NCBI GenBank assembly: GCA_009767595.1
Contig: VSDK01001140.1
Coordinates: 218,215-282,214, forward strand
From: Symbiodinium kawagutii
Taxonomy: Eukaryota; Sar; Dinophyceae; Suessiales; Symbiodiniaceae
Direction of reading: 5' to 3'
DNA: 64,000 nt
Shown: positions 63,001 through 64,000 of the stretch, in pieces
Layout: each line of letters begins with the position of its first letter
Position numbering within the stretch: position 1 is the stretch's first letter
Program-made: the position numbers and the translations under genes
Notes under the pieces: model-generated
Databases searched by the model: none
What the model saw: the letters and a program-made list of their open reading frames with translations, nothing else
Told to the model about the DNA's origin: nothing

Positions 63001-64000
63001 CCGTTTCAAGCGCTCTCTTGCAGTGCTTTCAACTATGGCTTGAACGGCTATCTCTCTCAACCGATGGGTATGTTGAGCAATGCCAGGATCCCTGTCTTCC
63101 ATGATGTTCAGGGCATCTGGCAACATTGGAGGCGCACGTCCAAGTACTGCCACATACGGGGAAACTCCGTTGATGGACGTCAGGGCGTTACCTGCGTACA
63201 CTGCTTCGGCAAGCATTCTACTCAATGGAACTGACAAGCCTTCTTCGGAAAGCTGTGATCCAATCTTGTGCACCGTGTCTCTCAGCACCTGTGTCCTTCT
63301 GTCACAGATTCTGACGTGCTGGCCTGGTGCAGATGTTCTTTTCTCAATTCCTTTGAGACCGAAGTACAGGCTGGAGGCGTCATCATCCAGACCAGCTTCC
63401 CCATCAAAGATCAGCACTTGCATTGGCCCGAATATGGTTACCCATTTGTCCAAGCCTTTCAAGATAGATTCGGTAGTACGATCTTTCAGCACTGTAGCCT
63501 GTGCCCAACGTACTCCTCTGTCTACCAGGTGAAGCACTGGGTACGTTGTCTCTCCATGCTTTAGGAAAATGACATCTCCTTCAACTTCCACGTTGAAGCC
63601 AACGATCATTCTGCTGGATGCGATGTTGTCAGTTGATGGCTTTTGCCACACTCTGCACACTCTACAGGTGTCTACTATCTCTGGCACGAGATCCAGGATA
63701 GCTTTCTCAAGGCCCGCTGACTGAAGCAATTGGTGCATCTTCTTGGCAGATGCATGCCACCACCTAAGGTGTAACTTCCTCAGGATTCTGCGGCGGCCTG
63801 CCTCAGGCGCTAGTCGAAGTCCACGTAACGAGGCACTTATGTCGAACGAAGACCAGTCACTTGGGTCTGGTGTTTGAGCCTCGCCTTCTCGATAGGCACG
63901 TCGGACTCGCGGTTCGAGGTCGGGCCCTCGACCTGCTCTTTCCCGCTCAGCCTCGGGGGCTGCTGCTGCTCCTGCTGCTGGTGCTGCAGGCTCTGCTGCG
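60064..64000 (-). CDS. Ty1/copia pol polyprotein: integrase, reverse transcriptase, RNase H (5' end beyond window)
   Basis: One uninterrupted minus-strand frame from the window edge to a TAG at 60064-60066, at least 1312 codons. In order: Ala/Glu-rich lead at the edge; integrase zinc domain with H, H (WWHASAKKMHQLL) and CRVC; integrase core with HLVDRGVRWAQA, LIFDGEAG and CDRRTQVLRD, where the usual catalytic Glu of ERR is Asp (codon plus 63301-63303); a linker; reverse transcriptase with KWVLKWKVKG, STDIPKAFLQG and KHVDDLKIAG (about 61076-61113); RNase H with QFSDSGFKAK, FASELFAG, LDAKSV and VDARSMIADGLTK. Integrase before RT defines the copia group. The open frame means a recent or selected copy. 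Gag and protease would lie beyond 64000. Confidence 0.93.
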   Translation of the reverse strand, partial: AAEPAAPAAGAAAAPEAERERAGRGPDLEPRVRRAYREGEAQTPDPSDWSSFDISASLRGLRLAPEAGRRRILRKLHLRWWHASAKKMHQLLQSAGLEKAILDLVPEIVDTCRVCRVWQKPSTDNIASSRMIVGFNVEVEGDVIFLKHGETTYPVLHLVDRGVRWAQATVLKDRTTESILKGLDKWVTIFGPMQVLIFDGEAGLDDDASSLYFGLKGIEKRTSAPGQHVRICDRRTQVLRDTVHKIGSQLSEEGLSVPLSRMLAEAVYAGNALTSINGVSPYVAVLGRAPPMLPDALNIMEDRDPGIAQHTHRLREIAVQAIVESTARERLKRASRTVTKPSGEEMEYRIGDEVEFHRPPASRDSSGWRGPAVVCDLSRLEHGRIGLRTRSDNVITCRLQDVRRCLAYVADMESPISDPANQAQQVVQEAVDNLKPNTVLTLGNIHDEKGGWRLAKSTQVHDIVYKAAIMVAECVFHLQNVAAVRIGRAVRALPRKTEYCSSTTVFWTSPGTKALEFLSSEDTQLSFVNMLGQAWEKVRFVQYLQLTAEDDYQNSVREEYEESSTGAESNQATGPSSHDAMSIGGPLSAIPEGSNEDIAEVSWQDLEEMFGVFKGDPEAEELAEAFQAIQAEAGVPSPEAKSLGILDGVPSKQCLEALQDADIPEWESVKNVMNEEAFMSRAQLEFCLQSTSVEPPELLDQDEFGIYVAMEAYYPECKFLEGLDRLPNADEHVELRFYEAHARKVVIDRSDDLLTEQEIQEHAQEVAQAMLDELKTWQSFRCFERIKRHQTACVIDSKWVLKWKVKGGVRKIRARLCLRGFKETGADSESNYSPTASRLAQRLLVSEAVIRGWLIASTDIPKAFLQGVSYEELAAKTGKPIRDVSFTLPRQGITAIHHLEGYGDFDPNKEVLHCLKPGTGCRDAPRCFSIQLRRATEAFGLKGSFIDPEMECYFTPEGQLQLLLIKHVDDLKIAGEKTLIDQLVSHLEKHFGKLETEYKSFVFCGVQHTQGDDIALDQIKFISAIKQMTLPTVHAKADLPLPENLQKQFLSLLMTIAYARLTRIDVAVYVTALQRECQHPRPIHVKRLNLLVRYLEQNPRSLRYRPLDPYPDSVVQFSDSGFKAKTDTGLSVRGLVSLRMSASLLKKGGSGPCHVLEYVSKSQRHVTRSTFASELFAGTDSIDAGLLTRLALHELKNGPLDVATAKGILEGAVESNIHLHTVLDAKSVTTAITAPHLKVPAEPSLIVHLQWVRSLLQKKILRGLWWVDARSMIADGLTKGSVDRLALVSVANGWIELEHEITNESARLTEP

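Noticed and set aside
1-64000. CRISPR array, bacterial operon features or rRNA genes
   Set aside because: No regular repeat-spacer structure, no ribosome binding sites before clustered genes and no rRNA signature; the window is eukaryotic.

Overview
The window looks like nuclear DNA of a dinoflagellate, most likely a Symbiodiniaceae member or a close relative. Three things point there: short exons of dinoflagellate-expanded protein families cut by small introns, a retrotransposon carrying its own DNA cytosine methyltransferase (a known dinoflagellate oddity), and long fields of degenerate ATGGTT/TGATGG repeats. The family assignments rest on recognised motifs and memory of dinoflagellate proteins, not on a search. 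Two assembly gaps are present (982-991 and 30246-30816).

Layout. (1) 1-12.3 kb, minus strand: one or two intron-rich genes running off the left edge. Reading 5' to 3' there is an acidic leader (about 12.2 kb), a complete split C5 cytosine methyltransferase (11.75-9.39 kb), a cysteine-rich block (about 8.9 kb), and a DUF7869-like transposase-type region ending in a GHTHED motif (about 6.6 kb). A further string of family exons continues to about 0.3 kb. (2) 12.3-34.1 kb: no gene I can support. It holds microsatellite-like fields, a 94-bp satellite running into the large gap, a GATA/GACA array, and two families of roughly 100-bp terminal-inverted-repeat (MITE-like) elements. (3) 34.1-45.9 kb, minus strand: a second multi-exon gene of a large dinoflagellate-expanded family, with an acidic N-terminus, a 437-codon Lys/Glu-rich exon with 35-residue repeats, and a long chain of conserved exons ending at a TGA at 34109-34111. 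(4) 47372-58513, plus strand: a full-length 11.1-kb LINE with a perfect 15-bp target-site duplication. (5) 60064 to the right edge, minus strand: the pol part of a Ty1/copia element, uninterrupted to the window end.

The LINE is the centrepiece. ORF1 (1792 aa) starts with a full C5 DNA methyltransferase, is followed by two stretches that look like ubiquitin folds each ending in HGGGP, and ends in a coiled coil. ORF2 (APE endonuclease plus reverse transcriptase) is in the same frame, separated by a single TGA in a TGA-CTA context. The end of the reverse transcriptase, a zinc knuckle and RNase H lie in ORF3, reached by a -1 shift at a T6 run. It has inserted inside a copy of one of the TIR families described here, so the order of insertions can be read.
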